Positions 52,435 through 64,000 of a stretch of 64,000 bases of DNA are shown here, piece by piece. Numbering within the stretch: position 1 is the first letter of the stretch; each line of letters begins with the position of its first letter. The notes beneath the pieces are model-generated. The model had not been told where the DNA came from and did not search any database. It saw only the letters and a program-made list of their open reading frames with translations. A program made the translations under genes and the position numbers. The stretch is from Acidobacteriota bacterium (GTDB taxonomy: Bacteria; Acidobacteriota; Blastocatellia; Pyrinomonadales; Pyrinomonadaceae): NCBI GenBank assembly GCA_016703965.1, contig JADJBB010000004.1, positions 62,001 through 126,000 of the forward strand, written 5' to 3'.

Positions 52435-52905
52435 TCAGGCCATCGAACCAGCCTCTTTCCGCGTCGAAAAGATAGAAATAACAAACAGTGTCAAAAGAAC
52501 GAACGACGTAAGTGCTGACAATAGGCAGAACTGGCAAAACGCCCCTATCAACGCTCCCTGCACATAAACCAGGTAAGCGGACGTAACCGCCATTATCGCA
52601 ACCTGCACACCGAAAAGCTTCCACATGCGTCCATCACCAAACGCCGTCAACAGAGCCAGCGAGAACGCTGCAAAGTACGCGGCCGCTCCGAATGCTGCAA
52701 GCGGAATTCCGCCGATCTCGGCCCATTGACTGTTCAACACCTGTTCACAGCCTTCGATGATGCTGCATGGAACGGGTTCGGCTGTGTAATGGTGGACCGT
52801 GAGATATATAGAATCAGCAATTCCAACAAGCGCAACGACCGCGGCTGCAACGGGCAGTTTAGCGATCGAAGTCGACGGTGATGTATCCGGAATATCTGGA
52901 TCCAT
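52435..52905 (-). CDS. Vitamin K epoxide reductase (VKOR) family protein
   Basis: 156-residue inner-membrane protein with four hydrophobic helices. The four catalytic cysteines are present: the loop pair in CSIIEGC (about residues 47-53) and the CxxC pair in FCQFC near the last helix (about 123-127). Bacterial VKORs take electrons from a DsbA-like thiol oxidase and pass them to quinone, replacing DsbB. It overlaps the DsbA-like gene by 1 bp, which strongly supports that partnership. The conserved serine/asparagine region (SQWAEIGGIPLAAFGAAAY) is seen. Confidence 0.92.
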   Translation of the reverse strand: MDPDIPDTSPSTSIAKLPVAAAVVALVGIADSIYLTVHHYTAEPVPCSIIEGCEQVLNSQWAEIGGIPLAAFGAAAYFAAFSLALLTAFGDGRMWKLFGVQVAIMAVTSAYLVYVQGALIGAFCQFCLLSALTSFVLLTLFVISIFSTRKEAGSMA

Positions 52906-53705
52906 TATTTACCGGTATTGGCCGCGTTAGCTGCAGGTGCCGCACCAGGCTCTTCCTTTGGCGCGGTTCCTTTCTGAAGTTCTCCATCAATGATCACTTT
53001 CAACTTCGGAACGGACATCTCGGCATATGGAACCGAGATCCCATTGATATAGAGTGTCGGGGTAGAATTCACACCGATCGCCTTGCCGCGAGCAAGGTCG
53101 GCATCAACCCGCCCTTTGGCAGCGATACCTGCCATATCGGATTCCCATTTAGCGACGTCGATACCGATCTTCTCCGCATAGCCCTTCCACATTTGCTTAT
53201 AGGTGGGTGCGGCGGTCCAGGCTTGCTGATTGGTAAAGAGAAGATTCTGCAGGTCCCAGAATTTACCCTGCAGCCCCGCAGCCTCGGCAGCAACAGAAGC
53301 CTCGTATGCTTTGTCATGAGCAGGTATCGATAACGGATAATTACGATATACGAATTTGATACGTGAGCCGTAAAGAGACTTTATCTCGTTCATTACCGGG
53401 TGAGCGGCAGCGCACGACCCGCACTGAAAATCTGCAAACTCCTCAAGCGTAACGGTCGCAGCCTGCGAACCGACCATGTTCGGCGGAGAAGCTCCCGGAG
53501 GAGCGTTAGGCGGAATTTTATCTTTATCTTTAGGGGCCGTATTCGAATTAGTATTTTTAGCCACGTTGCTATTTGCTGTGCCTGATTTCGATGTGCTGTA
53601 CAAATACCATGCCCCGATCAACGCAACGACTAGTACTCCGCCAATAATAAGAAACGGTGTATTGCTTTTAGGCTCTTTGCCTTTGCTCTTAATTTCTTGT
53701 GTCAT
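52905..53705 (-). CDS. DsbA-like thiol-disulfide oxidoreductase
   Basis: 266 residues, anchored by one N-terminal membrane helix (about 18-37, PFLIIGGVLVVALIGAWYLY) with a low-complexity Asn/Thr-rich spacer (about 42-65) and the thioredoxin fold outside. The active site is CGSC in FADFQCGSCAAAHP (about 94-97) and the cis-proline motif is STPTLYING. It introduces disulfides into exported proteins and is reoxidised by the VKOR partner. Encoded 13 bp downstream of dxs, so co-transcription is likely. A C-terminal Ala/Pro-rich tail (about 245-266) is unusual but of unknown meaning. Confidence 0.93.
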   Translation of the reverse strand: MTQEIKSKGKEPKSNTPFLIIGGVLVVALIGAWYLYSTSKSGTANSNVAKNTNSNTAPKDKDKIPPNAPPGASPPNMVGSQAATVTLEEFADFQCGSCAAAHPVMNEIKSLYGSRIKFVYRNYPLSIPAHDKAYEASVAAEAAGLQGKFWDLQNLLFTNQQAWTAAPTYKQMWKGYAEKIGIDVAKWESDMAGIAAKGRVDADLARGKAIGVNSTPTLYINGISVPYAEMSVPKLKVIIDGELQKGTAPKEEPGAAPAANAANTGK

Positions 53706-53718
53706 AGGAAAATAAAAT

Positions 53719-55647
53719 CTACTTCACCGCCCTGATGCGCTTATTGCCAAGGCGTTTCTCTTCCATTTCGTGGAGCGTTTCGACCACTTTTTCGTAAATA
53801 CCGTCAGCGTCGAGCCCGTAATGTGCCATCAGCAGCTTAGGGTCACCGTGCGTAACGATCTCATCAGGTACGCCCATTCGAACAACCTTTATTTTATCGG
53901 AAAAATCATTTTCTTCAAGCATCTCGAGAACGGCAGAACCGAAACCACCTGCGAGATACGCGTCCTCGACCGTAACGATCAGGCCCGATCTTTTGGCTAT
54001 GCTGAGGATCAATTCGTCATCGAGCGGCTTAACGAACCTAGCGTTAATGACCGTGGCGTCAATGCCGTCTTTCGCTAAATTATTCGCAGCTTCGACTGCC
54101 GGATAGACCATCGCACCATAAGCAATTATCGCGACGTCGTCTCCGTCTCGGAGGATCTCGCCCTTGCCGATCTCCATTTTCTTAGGGGCAGCACTGATAT
54201 CAACGCCAAAACCGTTGCCGCGTGGATACCTAATTGCCGCCGGTCCGGGATGATCGATCGCGGTGAGCATCATGTCACGCAACTCGGCCTCGTCCTTCGG
54301 AGCCATCAGAACGATGTTGGGATAGCCGCGAAGGTAAGTGATATCAAGCAATCCGTGATGGGTCGGTCCATCGGCACCGACGATGCCCGCACGGTCCATC
54401 GCTATCGTGACGTTCAGATCCTGCAGGCAGACGTCGTGGATCACCTGATCGAATGCCCGCTGCAAGAACGTCGAATATATCGCCGCGACCGGCTTTAATC
54501 CCTCGCACGCCATACCGGCGCAGAACGTGATCGCATGCTGCTCGGCAATCCCAACATCGTAGGAACGCTCGGCAAATTTCTCAAGAACCTTATCGACCCC
54601 AGTTCCGTCGGGCATCGCGGCGGTGAGGGCGACGATCGTTTCGTCTTTCGCCATCAACTCGCACATCGTGTCGCCGAAGACCTGTGTATAAGTAGGAGCG
54701 GCAACCTTGCTCGATTTGTACGGCAAGCCTGTTTTCGGATCGAACGGGCCGGTCGCGTGGTATGCGTAGTAGTTTTTCTCGGGGTTAGGGAATCCTTTTC
54801 CTTTGGTCGTCAAAGCATGAACGATGACGGGGCCGTCATCAATTTTCTTGGCGTCTTCCAACGCTCGTACCAACGCCGCGACGTTGTGGCCGTCGACATA
54901 GCCGATGTACTTGAAGCCAAGCTCATTAACCAAGGCTCCGGGCAGAACGGCGGCTGCGATAGCGTCCTTGAATGATTTCGCCGCCCGGCGAAGCGATCCG
55001 CCGATGCCCGGCACACTTCCGAGTGCGTCGCCGATCTCTTCTTTAAGGTGTTGATAACTCTGGGCTTCCTTTATTCTGCCGAGATAGCCGCTCAGGCTGC
55101 CGACGGCCGGGGCGATCGACATGCCGTTGTCGTTCAGTATAACGATCAGGCGTGATTTCAGATGGCCGGCCTGGTTGATCGCCTCCATAGCCATTCCGCC
55201 CTGCAAAGACGAATCGCCGATCATCGCACATACGTGAAAATCCTTTTTCTTAACGTCACGAGCGACCGCCATTCCAAGCGCCGCCGAGATAGAGGTCGAG
55301 GCGTGGCCCGCGCCGAATGCATCGTATTCCGATTCATCACGGCGAAGAAAGCCCGAAAGCCCGCCATACGTTTTTATCGTGTGCAGTTGGTCTCGGCGGC
55401 CGGTAAGTATCTTGTGCGCGTATGCCTGATGGCCGACATCCCAAACGAGCTTGTCATTCGGCGTGTCGAACACGTAATGCATCGCAACAGCCAATTCGAC
55501 TGCACCCAGGCTCGCACCTGTATGACCGCCGACACGCGAACACGTGTCGATAATAAATTGACGAACCTCATCCGCGACCTCCTGAAGGTCATCGACCTTT
55601 AATTGGCGCAAATCGGCGGGTGAATTAATCTCTGATAAAAATCTCAT
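53719..55647 (-). CDS. dxs: 1-deoxy-D-xylulose-5-phosphate synthase
   Basis: Condenses pyruvate and glyceraldehyde-3-phosphate to DXP with thiamine diphosphate, the entry to the MEP isoprenoid pathway. 642 residues, normal length. Visible stretches are VGGHTGASLGAVEL, WDVGHQAYAHKILTGRRD, the ThDP segment MIGDSSLQGGMAMEAINQAG with NDNGMSI (about residues 142-178), and the pyrimidine-domain GIAEQHA, AMDRAGIVGADGPTHHGLLD and IRYPRGNG. The ThDP motif reads GDS rather than the usual GDG (position 146); the Mg2+/diphosphate-binding Asp and Asn are kept. It leads an operon-like run with DsbA and VKOR, which links quinone precursor supply to quinone-dependent disulfide formation. Confidence 0.94.
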   Translation of the reverse strand: MRFLSEINSPADLRQLKVDDLQEVADEVRQFIIDTCSRVGGHTGASLGAVELAVAMHYVFDTPNDKLVWDVGHQAYAHKILTGRRDQLHTIKTYGGLSGFLRRDESEYDAFGAGHASTSISAALGMAVARDVKKKDFHVCAMIGDSSLQGGMAMEAINQAGHLKSRLIVILNDNGMSIAPAVGSLSGYLGRIKEAQSYQHLKEEIGDALGSVPGIGGSLRRAAKSFKDAIAAAVLPGALVNELGFKYIGYVDGHNVAALVRALEDAKKIDDGPVIVHALTTKGKGFPNPEKNYYAYHATGPFDPKTGLPYKSSKVAAPTYTQVFGDTMCELMAKDETIVALTAAMPDGTGVDKVLEKFAERSYDVGIAEQHAITFCAGMACEGLKPVAAIYSTFLQRAFDQVIHDVCLQDLNVTIAMDRAGIVGADGPTHHGLLDITYLRGYPNIVLMAPKDEAELRDMMLTAIDHPGPAAIRYPRGNGFGVDISAAPKKMEIGKGEILRDGDDVAIIAYGAMVYPAVEAANNLAKDGIDATVINARFVKPLDDELILSIAKRSGLIVTVEDAYLAGGFGSAVLEMLEENDFSDKIKVVRMGVPDEIVTHGDPKLLMAHYGLDADGIYEKVVETLHEMEEKRLGNKRIRAVK

Positions 55648-55831
55648 CTAAAAGAACCACTTCAATTACTTTCAAATGTCGCATTTTAGCTAGCCAAAAG
55701 GCAAATCAAACAGAGCTTGAATCTTTACATTTCTTTACCCCGATCGGCTAAAAAACCTCAACCAAAGGCTATCGGCGCGCGTCAAAGTAGGGACAGGCGA
55801 AAGCTTAATATTAATTATCGAGGTAAAAACA

Positions 55832-56380
55832 ATGTCATTAAGATCTAAATTTCTTCCCGTACTTTCATTAACATTTGCGGTAGCTATGTTCGCAACCTTC
55901 TCTTTCGCACAGGATACAACTCCGTCTGCTCCTGTTCCTTCGAAAGCAGATAAGGTTTTCAAGGGCGGTCGCGACAAAATGGCCCAAAGGGCTTTCGGCG
56001 GCCGGCACGGCAAACGCGGTGCGCGAGCATTTCTTCGCGGGATCAACCTTACCGACGATCAGAAGGCAAAGATCAAGTCGATCCGCGAGGCCAATAAGCC
56101 GGATCAGGCAGTGATCACGGAACTTCGCACCATCCGGGAAGCACGTAAAAGCGGCACTGCTGTAACACCCGAGCAGAAAGCCCGGATGCGGGAATTCCGC
56201 GAGCAGTCAATGACGAAAATGAAGTCGGCTCACGAGCAGGTCCTCGCCATTCTGACACCTGAGCAGAAAGCGCAGATCGAAACCCGCAAGACTGAAATGC
56301 GTCAGCGTTTCGAAGATCGCAAAGCTAACCGGAAAGGCCGTCCGGCTCCGCCTGCGGTTGAAAAGCCCAAGGACAACTAA
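55832..56380 (+). CDS. Spy/CpxP-like periplasmic protein
   Basis: 182 residues with a signal peptide (about 1-26, ending FSFAQD). The mature protein is helical and very basic, with two LTxxQ-type motifs (INLTDDQKAKIKSI near 71 and LAILTPEQKAQIE near 142), the Spy/CpxP signature. Such proteins are cradle-shaped chaperones or stress sensors of the envelope. Preceded by CGAGGT (about 9 nt). Monocistronic, flanked by terminators. Upstream 184 bp hold its promoter; no defined operator was seen. Confidence 0.82.
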   Translation: MSLRSKFLPVLSLTFAVAMFATFSFAQDTTPSAPVPSKADKVFKGGRDKMAQRAFGGRHGKRGARAFLRGINLTDDQKAKIKSIREANKPDQAVITELRTIREARKSGTAVTPEQKARMREFREQSMTKMKSAHEQVLAILTPEQKAQIETRKTEMRQRFEDRKANRKGRPAPPAVEKPKDN

Positions 56381-56401
56381 TTGATCCCCAATGATCGGCT
56401 A

Positions 56402-56434
56402 AAAAGGCGTGAAGCGAATAGCTTCACGTCTTTT
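56402..56434 (+). terminator. Intrinsic terminator of the Spy-like gene
   Basis: A 14-bp stem (56402-56415 with 56421-56434, one G-U wobble), a 5-nt loop and a T4 tail. Confidence 0.85.
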
Positions 56435-56450
56435 CTGCTTTGCGAAACGA

Positions 56451-56482
56451 AAAAAAAGGCTGACCTCGCGATCAGCCTTTTT
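56451..56482 (-). terminator. Terminator of the rpoBC operon (bidirectional)
   Basis: A perfect 10-bp stem (56454-56463 with 56472-56481) and an 8-nt loop. On the minus strand it is followed by a T-run (A-run 56451-56457); on the plus strand T5 follows. It begins 21 nt after the rpoC stop. Confidence 0.88.
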
Positions 56483-56502
56483 CCATTTGCCCTTGTTTCA
56501 GA

Positions 56503-59500
56503 CTAAATGTCGTCATCATCATCGAGTTCGACCTTCATCGCTTCATCGATGTCGAAAACCTCTTCGGTTTCGGTCTCCTCGACATCCAGATCGATATCGT
56601 CTTCAACCTCATCGACGAAAGGTTCGTCATCCACTTCAGCGAGAGCTGCCGGTAAAGGCAGGTCAATACCGCCGCGGATGTAATCACCCATTTCGTCGAA
56701 TTCATCCTCCTGCTTCCGGTTCTCGGTAGCATCGTACGCGACTTTGACGTTGCGGTAATACTTCATACCGGTTCCGGCTGGAATGAGGCGTCCCATGATG
56801 ACGTTCTCCTTCAGACCGCGGAGGTAATCTATACGTCCCGAGATCGCAGCTTCGGTAAGGACACGAGTCGTTTCCTGGAAGCTGGCCGCCGAGATGAACG
56901 AGTCGGTCGAAAGCGAGGCTTTCGTGATACCGAGCAAGAGCGGTTCGCCGACCGATGTCTGGCCGCCTTCGTCACGAACGCGAGCATTCTCGTCCTCGTA
57001 ACGGAAACGGTCGACCTGTTCCTCAAGCAGGAATTCGGTATCGCCGACTTCTTTGATCTTGACCCAACGCAGCATCTGACGAACTATGACCTCGATATGC
57101 TTGTCGTTGATGTTCACACCCTGAAGGCGATAAACTTCTTGGATCTCGTTCACGATGTAGTTCTGCAACGCTTCCATACCGAGAACACGCAGAATATCGT
57201 GCGGGTTGAGCGGTCCGTCCATGAGCGGTTCGCCCGAACGTACACGATCTTCTTCCTGCACGTTGATGTGCGTACCGCGCGGAATGTCGTATTCACGTTC
57301 GCTGCCGTCATCACCGGTGATGATGAGTTTGCGTTTACCCTTTGAGATCGGGCCGAACCTGACCACACCATTGATCTCAGACATGACAGCCGTTTCGCCG
57401 GGACGCCGTGCTTCGAAAAGCTCAACGACACGCGGCAGACCGCCGACGATATCTTTCGTCTTGGTGGTTTCACGCGGGATCTTCGCAATCACGTCGCCGG
57501 GCTCGACTTCCTGAGCGTCTTCAACGATCAGATTGGCCGTGATCGGCATCTGATAGGTCTTCTGGACCTTATTACCGCTGCGGATCTCGAGACGCGGCTG
57601 ATTTTTCTCATCCGAGTCTTTGACCACGAGACGTTTCTGACCGGTGACCTTATCGATCTCTTCTTCGACCGTCTTGCCTTCCTTGAGGTCCTGATATTTT
57701 ACAACACCCTTGACCTCGGTGAGGATGGCGAAGGTGAACGGATCCCACGTTACGAGAACGTCGTCTTCCTTGACCTTCTGACCGTCTTTGACGTGAAGCT
57801 CGGCACCATAAACTACCTTGTAGTGAGCGACTTCGCGGCCGCGTTCGTCAACGAGAGCGATCTCGGACTGACGACGCATCGAAACCATTTCGCCCACACG
57901 GTTCTTAATTACCTTAAGATCGCCGAGGAATCTGACGGTTCCGTCCATCGCAGCAACGTGCTTGGTTTCCTGCTCGAGACGGGCCGTACCACCGACGTGG
58001 AAGGTTCTCATCGTAAGCTGCGTTCCCGGTTCGCCGATCGACTGTGCGGCGATAACGCCGACAGCCTCACCGATCTCGACCGTGTTGCCGGTCGCGAGGT
58101 TGCGGCCGTAGCATTTGACGCAGATACCGCGACGCGTTTCACAGGTCAAGGCCGAGCGTATCTTTACTTTCTGTAAGCCCGAAAGCTGTACTGCGGACCC
58201 GAGATCTTCGTCGATCTCGGTGCTTGCCTCGACAATGACCGTGCCGTCGACCGGATCGATTATGTCATCAAGCGATGTGCAGCCGACGATGCGGTCACGG
58301 AGCGATTCAACCTCTTCACCGTTACGGATGATAGCCTCGGCCCAAACGCCGCGCATCGTTCCGCAGTCCTGTTCCGAGACAATAACGTCCTGAGCAACGT
58401 CCACCAAGCGGCGTGTCAGGTAACCTGAGTCAGCCGTTTTGAGTGCCGTATCGGCGAGACCCTTACGGGCACCGTGCGTCGAGATGAAGTACTGGAGAAC
58501 GTCCAAACCTTCGCGGAAGTTAGCGAGAATTGGATTCTCGATAATTTCGCCCGACGGCTTGGCCATCAGGCCTCGCATACCGGCGAGCTGACGGATCTGA
58601 GCTTCAGAACCTCGGGCTCCGGAATCCGCCATGACGAGGATCGGATTAAGTTCTTTACGTTCTTTTTCGCGAGTGTTCATCGCCTTGAACATCTCTTTCG
58701 CAACGCGATCGGTCACGTCGGACCAGATGGCCGTAACCTTGTTGGTACGTTCCATGTCGGTCATGGTCGCGTCTTCGTACTGTTTGCGAAGCTTCTCGAC
58801 CTCGATCTGAGCTTCAGCAATGATCGCTTTCTTGCTCGACGGCGTGACCATATCGTCAATACCGATCGAAACACCGGCACGAGTTGCCGCCATGAAGCCC
58901 ATCGTCTTCAGATCGTCGAGTAACGCAACTGTATGCGCGTGGCCGAGTTTGAAGTGGCAGAACGTCACCAAAGACTGCAAACCTTTCTTCTTAAGAACAC
59001 CGTTGACGTACGGCAAACCGTCACGCGTCAGGCGTTCGTTAAATACTGCCCGTCCCGCGGTCGTGTCGAGGATCAGATCGACTTTCTCACGAGCGGTCGC
59101 ACGCATAACGTCCTGCATGTTGTGCTCGAGCGTGAGATCGATCAGATCGCCTCTCCATCTTAGCTTGATCTTCGTCTGCGTTTCGATAACGCCCGCGTCG
59201 AGAGCGAGCAGCACGTCTTCGATCGAGCCAAAAACCTTGTTGTGGCCCTTCATATCGTCGCGAGCGAGCGTCAGGTAATAGCAGCCAAGAACGATATCCT
59301 GTGAAGGAACCGCGATCGGCTGGCCCGATGCCGGCGAAAGCAGATTGTTCGATGCGAGCATCAAAACGCTGGCTTCGATCTGTGCTTCGGCAGACAGAGG
59401 AATGTGAACGGCCATCTGGTCACCGTCGAAGTCGGCGTTGAAAGCCGAACAGACGAGCGGGTGAATTTTGATAGCTTTACCTTCGACCAGAACCGGTTCG

Positions 59501-60810
59501 AAAGCCTGAATACCGAGACGGTGAAGCGTCGGAGCACGGTTCAGCAGAACCGGATGCTCGCGAATGACTTCCTCGAGGATATCCCACACGATCGGTTCCT
59601 GGCGTTCAACCATTTCGCGTGCCTGCTTGATGGTAGCGGCGTGCTGGTCTTTCTCCAATTTGTTATAGATAAATGGCTTAAAGAGTTCAAGAGCCATTTT
59701 CTTCGGCAAACCGCACTGGTGCAGTTTCAGCTCCGGACCGACCACAATAACCGAACGTCCCGAGTAATCCACACGTTTTCCGAGCAGATTCTGACGGAAA
59801 CGTCCCTGTTTCCCCTTGAGCGTGCCCGACAGCGATTTGAGCGGGCGGTTGTTCGCACCACGCAGCACGCGGCCGCGGCGTCCGTTATCGAAGAGAGCAT
59901 CAACAGCTTCCTGAAGCATGCGTTTTTCGTTACGAACGATAACCTCAGGTGCTCTCAATTCGATCAGCTTCTTCAGACGGTTATTGCGGTTGATAACGCG
60001 GCGGTACAGATCATTAAGATCCGAGGTCGCGAAACGGCCGCCGTCTAGGGGCACGAGCGGGCGGAGCTCAGGCGGGATGACCGGAATGACATCCAGGATC
60101 ATCCACTGCGGATCGTTGCCCGAGCGAAGGAACGAGTTCGAAACCTTCAAACGCTTAGAATACTTGAGCTTTTTCTGCTGCGATGTCTCTTCACGCATTT
60201 TGACGCGAAGTTCATCGACGAGTTCGGCAATGTTGATCTGCCCAAGCAGATCCTTGATCGCTTCGGCGCCCATTTTCGCAATGAACTGATTCGGGTAATC
60301 ACGCGTCAATTCACGAAAACGCTCGTCCGTGAGCAGGTCTTTCTGCTTGAGATCAGGAACGTCACCTTCATCAACGACGATGTACGTCTCGAAGTAAAGT
60401 ATCTTCTCAAGATCGCGGAGCGTGATGTCGAGCAGATGGCCGATACGCGATGGCAGTCCTTTAAAGAACCACACGTGCGAACATGGCGAAGCCAGCTCGA
60501 TGTGGCCGAGACGCTCACGGCGAACTTTCGACTGTGTGACCTCGACGCCGCACTTGTCGCAGATGACGCCGCGATGCTTCATCCGCTTGTATTTTCCGCA
60601 GAGACATTCCCAGTCAGAGACCGGTCCGAAAATGCGTGCGCAGAACAGGCCGTCACGTTCCGGTTTGAACGTTCTGTAGTTGATCGTTTCCGGCTTGGTT
60701 ACCTCACCGTGCGACCATGAACGTATCTTATCCGGCGACGCGAGGCTGATGCGGATCGCTTCGTAATTTGTCGTCAGTTGCGTTTTGCTTTCGTTATTAA
60801 ATCGAAACAT
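56503..60810 (-). CDS. rpoC: RNA polymerase beta' subunit
   Basis: Beta' subunit of RNA polymerase; holds the catalytic Mg2+ in NADFDGDQMAVHIPL. 1435 residues, started at 60810 with AGGAG just upstream. Zinc sites are visible: the N-terminal CLCGKYKRMKHRGVICDKCGVEV and the second CETRRGICVKCYGRNL. The bridge/trigger-loop region includes ARGSEAQIRQLAGMRGLM and PLTQTMRTFHVGGTA-like HVGGTARLEQETKH. The last about 45 residues are strikingly acidic (Asp/Glu-rich, ending DDDDDI), an extension not present in E. coli RpoC. It is co-transcribed with rpoB, 71 bp upstream. Confidence 0.98.
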   Translation of the reverse strand: MFRFNNESKTQLTTNYEAIRISLASPDKIRSWSHGEVTKPETINYRTFKPERDGLFCARIFGPVSDWECLCGKYKRMKHRGVICDKCGVEVTQSKVRRERLGHIELASPCSHVWFFKGLPSRIGHLLDITLRDLEKILYFETYIVVDEGDVPDLKQKDLLTDERFRELTRDYPNQFIAKMGAEAIKDLLGQINIAELVDELRVKMREETSQQKKLKYSKRLKVSNSFLRSGNDPQWMILDVIPVIPPELRPLVPLDGGRFATSDLNDLYRRVINRNNRLKKLIELRAPEVIVRNEKRMLQEAVDALFDNGRRGRVLRGANNRPLKSLSGTLKGKQGRFRQNLLGKRVDYSGRSVIVVGPELKLHQCGLPKKMALELFKPFIYNKLEKDQHAATIKQAREMVERQEPIVWDILEEVIREHPVLLNRAPTLHRLGIQAFEPVLVEGKAIKIHPLVCSAFNADFDGDQMAVHIPLSAEAQIEASVLMLASNNLLSPASGQPIAVPSQDIVLGCYYLTLARDDMKGHNKVFGSIEDVLLALDAGVIETQTKIKLRWRGDLIDLTLEHNMQDVMRATAREKVDLILDTTAGRAVFNERLTRDGLPYVNGVLKKKGLQSLVTFCHFKLGHAHTVALLDDLKTMGFMAATRAGVSIGIDDMVTPSSKKAIIAEAQIEVEKLRKQYEDATMTDMERTNKVTAIWSDVTDRVAKEMFKAMNTREKERKELNPILVMADSGARGSEAQIRQLAGMRGLMAKPSGEIIENPILANFREGLDVLQYFISTHGARKGLADTALKTADSGYLTRRLVDVAQDVIVSEQDCGTMRGVWAEAIIRNGEEVESLRDRIVGCTSLDDIIDPVDGTVIVEASTEIDEDLGSAVQLSGLQKVKIRSALTCETRRGICVKCYGRNLATGNTVEIGEAVGVIAAQSIGEPGTQLTMRTFHVGGTARLEQETKHVAAMDGTVRFLGDLKVIKNRVGEMVSMRRQSEIALVDERGREVAHYKVVYGAELHVKDGQKVKEDDVLVTWDPFTFAILTEVKGVVKYQDLKEGKTVEEEIDKVTGQKRLVVKDSDEKNQPRLEIRSGNKVQKTYQMPITANLIVEDAQEVEPGDVIAKIPRETTKTKDIVGGLPRVVELFEARRPGETAVMSEINGVVRFGPISKGKRKLIITGDDGSEREYDIPRGTHINVQEEDRVRSGEPLMDGPLNPHDILRVLGMEALQNYIVNEIQEVYRLQGVNINDKHIEVIVRQMLRWVKIKEVGDTEFLLEEQVDRFRYEDENARVRDEGGQTSVGEPLLLGITKASLSTDSFISAASFQETTRVLTEAAISGRIDYLRGLKENVIMGRLIPAGTGMKYYRNVKVAYDATENRKQEDEFDEMGDYIRGGIDLPLPAALAEVDDEPFVDEVEDDIDLDVEETETEEVFDIDEAMKVELDDDDDI

Positions 60811-60843
60811 TTTTTCTCCTAAAACTCAGCGTCCTGTATAAAT

Positions 60844-60879
60844 AGGACTTATAGGTCATATGGGACGTATAGGTCCTAT
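60844..60879. repeat. Two tandem 18-bp near-repeats in the rpoB-rpoC gap
   Basis: 60844-60861 and 60862-60879 match at 15 of 18 positions (core TATAGGTC). The outer octamers AATAGGAC (60841-60848) and GTCCTATT (60873-60880) are also reverse complements, so the whole block can fold into a hairpin, ending 24 nt before the rpoC ribosome site. Confidence 0.65.
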
Positions 60880-60881
60880 TT

Positions 60882-64000
<3,119 letters not shown>

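Overview
The window (about 64 kb, mid-50s percent G+C by eye) looks like the chromosome of an Acidobacteriota member, most likely of the Blastocatellia/Pyrinomonadales type. That is an inference. It rests on three large TonB-dependent receptors with an N-terminal carboxypeptidase-regulatory-like domain and no SusD partner, many secreted proteins with short hydrophobic signal peptides, and a Gram-negative gene set (Spy/CpxP-like protein, TonB-like protein, rpoBC with a long acidic RpoC tail). I found no rRNA, tRNA, CRISPR array, prophage or intact insertion sequence.

Layout. 1-5136: chaperone cluster with the 3' part of clpB, grpE and a divergent two-domain Clp ATPase whose pore-loop tyrosines are missing from both rings. 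5148-9290: a TonB-domain secreted protein, a TolB-like propeller protein, an acyl-ACP desaturase-like diiron protein and a metallo-beta-lactamase-fold hydrolase. 9291-13531: a TonB-dependent receptor with a 383-bp regulatory leader. 13548-16170: queG, a secreted unknown and moaA. 16173-35234: a glycan-use region holding XylH/XylG-type sugar ABC components, a GH3 enzyme fused to a glucoamylase-like (GH144-type) domain, a secreted EEP-family phosphoesterase, two paralogous TonB-dependent receptors, a LacI regulator, an SGNH hydrolase and a GH31 glucosidase. 35293-47830: metabolic and stress genes (acs, a DUF433/DUF5615 toxin-antitoxin-like pair, an MtnB-like aldolase-fold protein, msrA, a TMEM165-like half transporter, an amino-acid permease, a DHH phosphoesterase, two metallo-beta-lactamase-fold proteins, fbaB), with several inverted-repeat elements between convergent genes. 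48030-55647: an M16 peptidase, an ECF sigma/anti-sigma pair, VKOR and DsbA-like oxidative folding proteins, and dxs. 55832-64000: a Spy/CpxP-like protein, then rpoC and rpoB (5' end outside the window).

How the genes work together. In the glycan region, two overlapping LacI-type palindromes (27015-27043) lie 117 nt before one receptor. A single copy with the same core (30803-30816) lies 114 nt before the other, next to a LacI gene. A second palindrome, ATTGGNNNNNCCAAT, lies 193-245 nt upstream of all three receptors in the window, including the one at 9674. This suggests a two-input circuit: a sugar-specific LacI repressor plus a shared regulator recognising a GntR/FadR-like box. A strong terminator just before the enzyme genes probably makes receptor expression exceed enzyme and transporter expression. 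The GH3-GH144-type fusion points to a beta-glucan, possibly beta-1,2-glucan, but the substrate is not proven by sequence.
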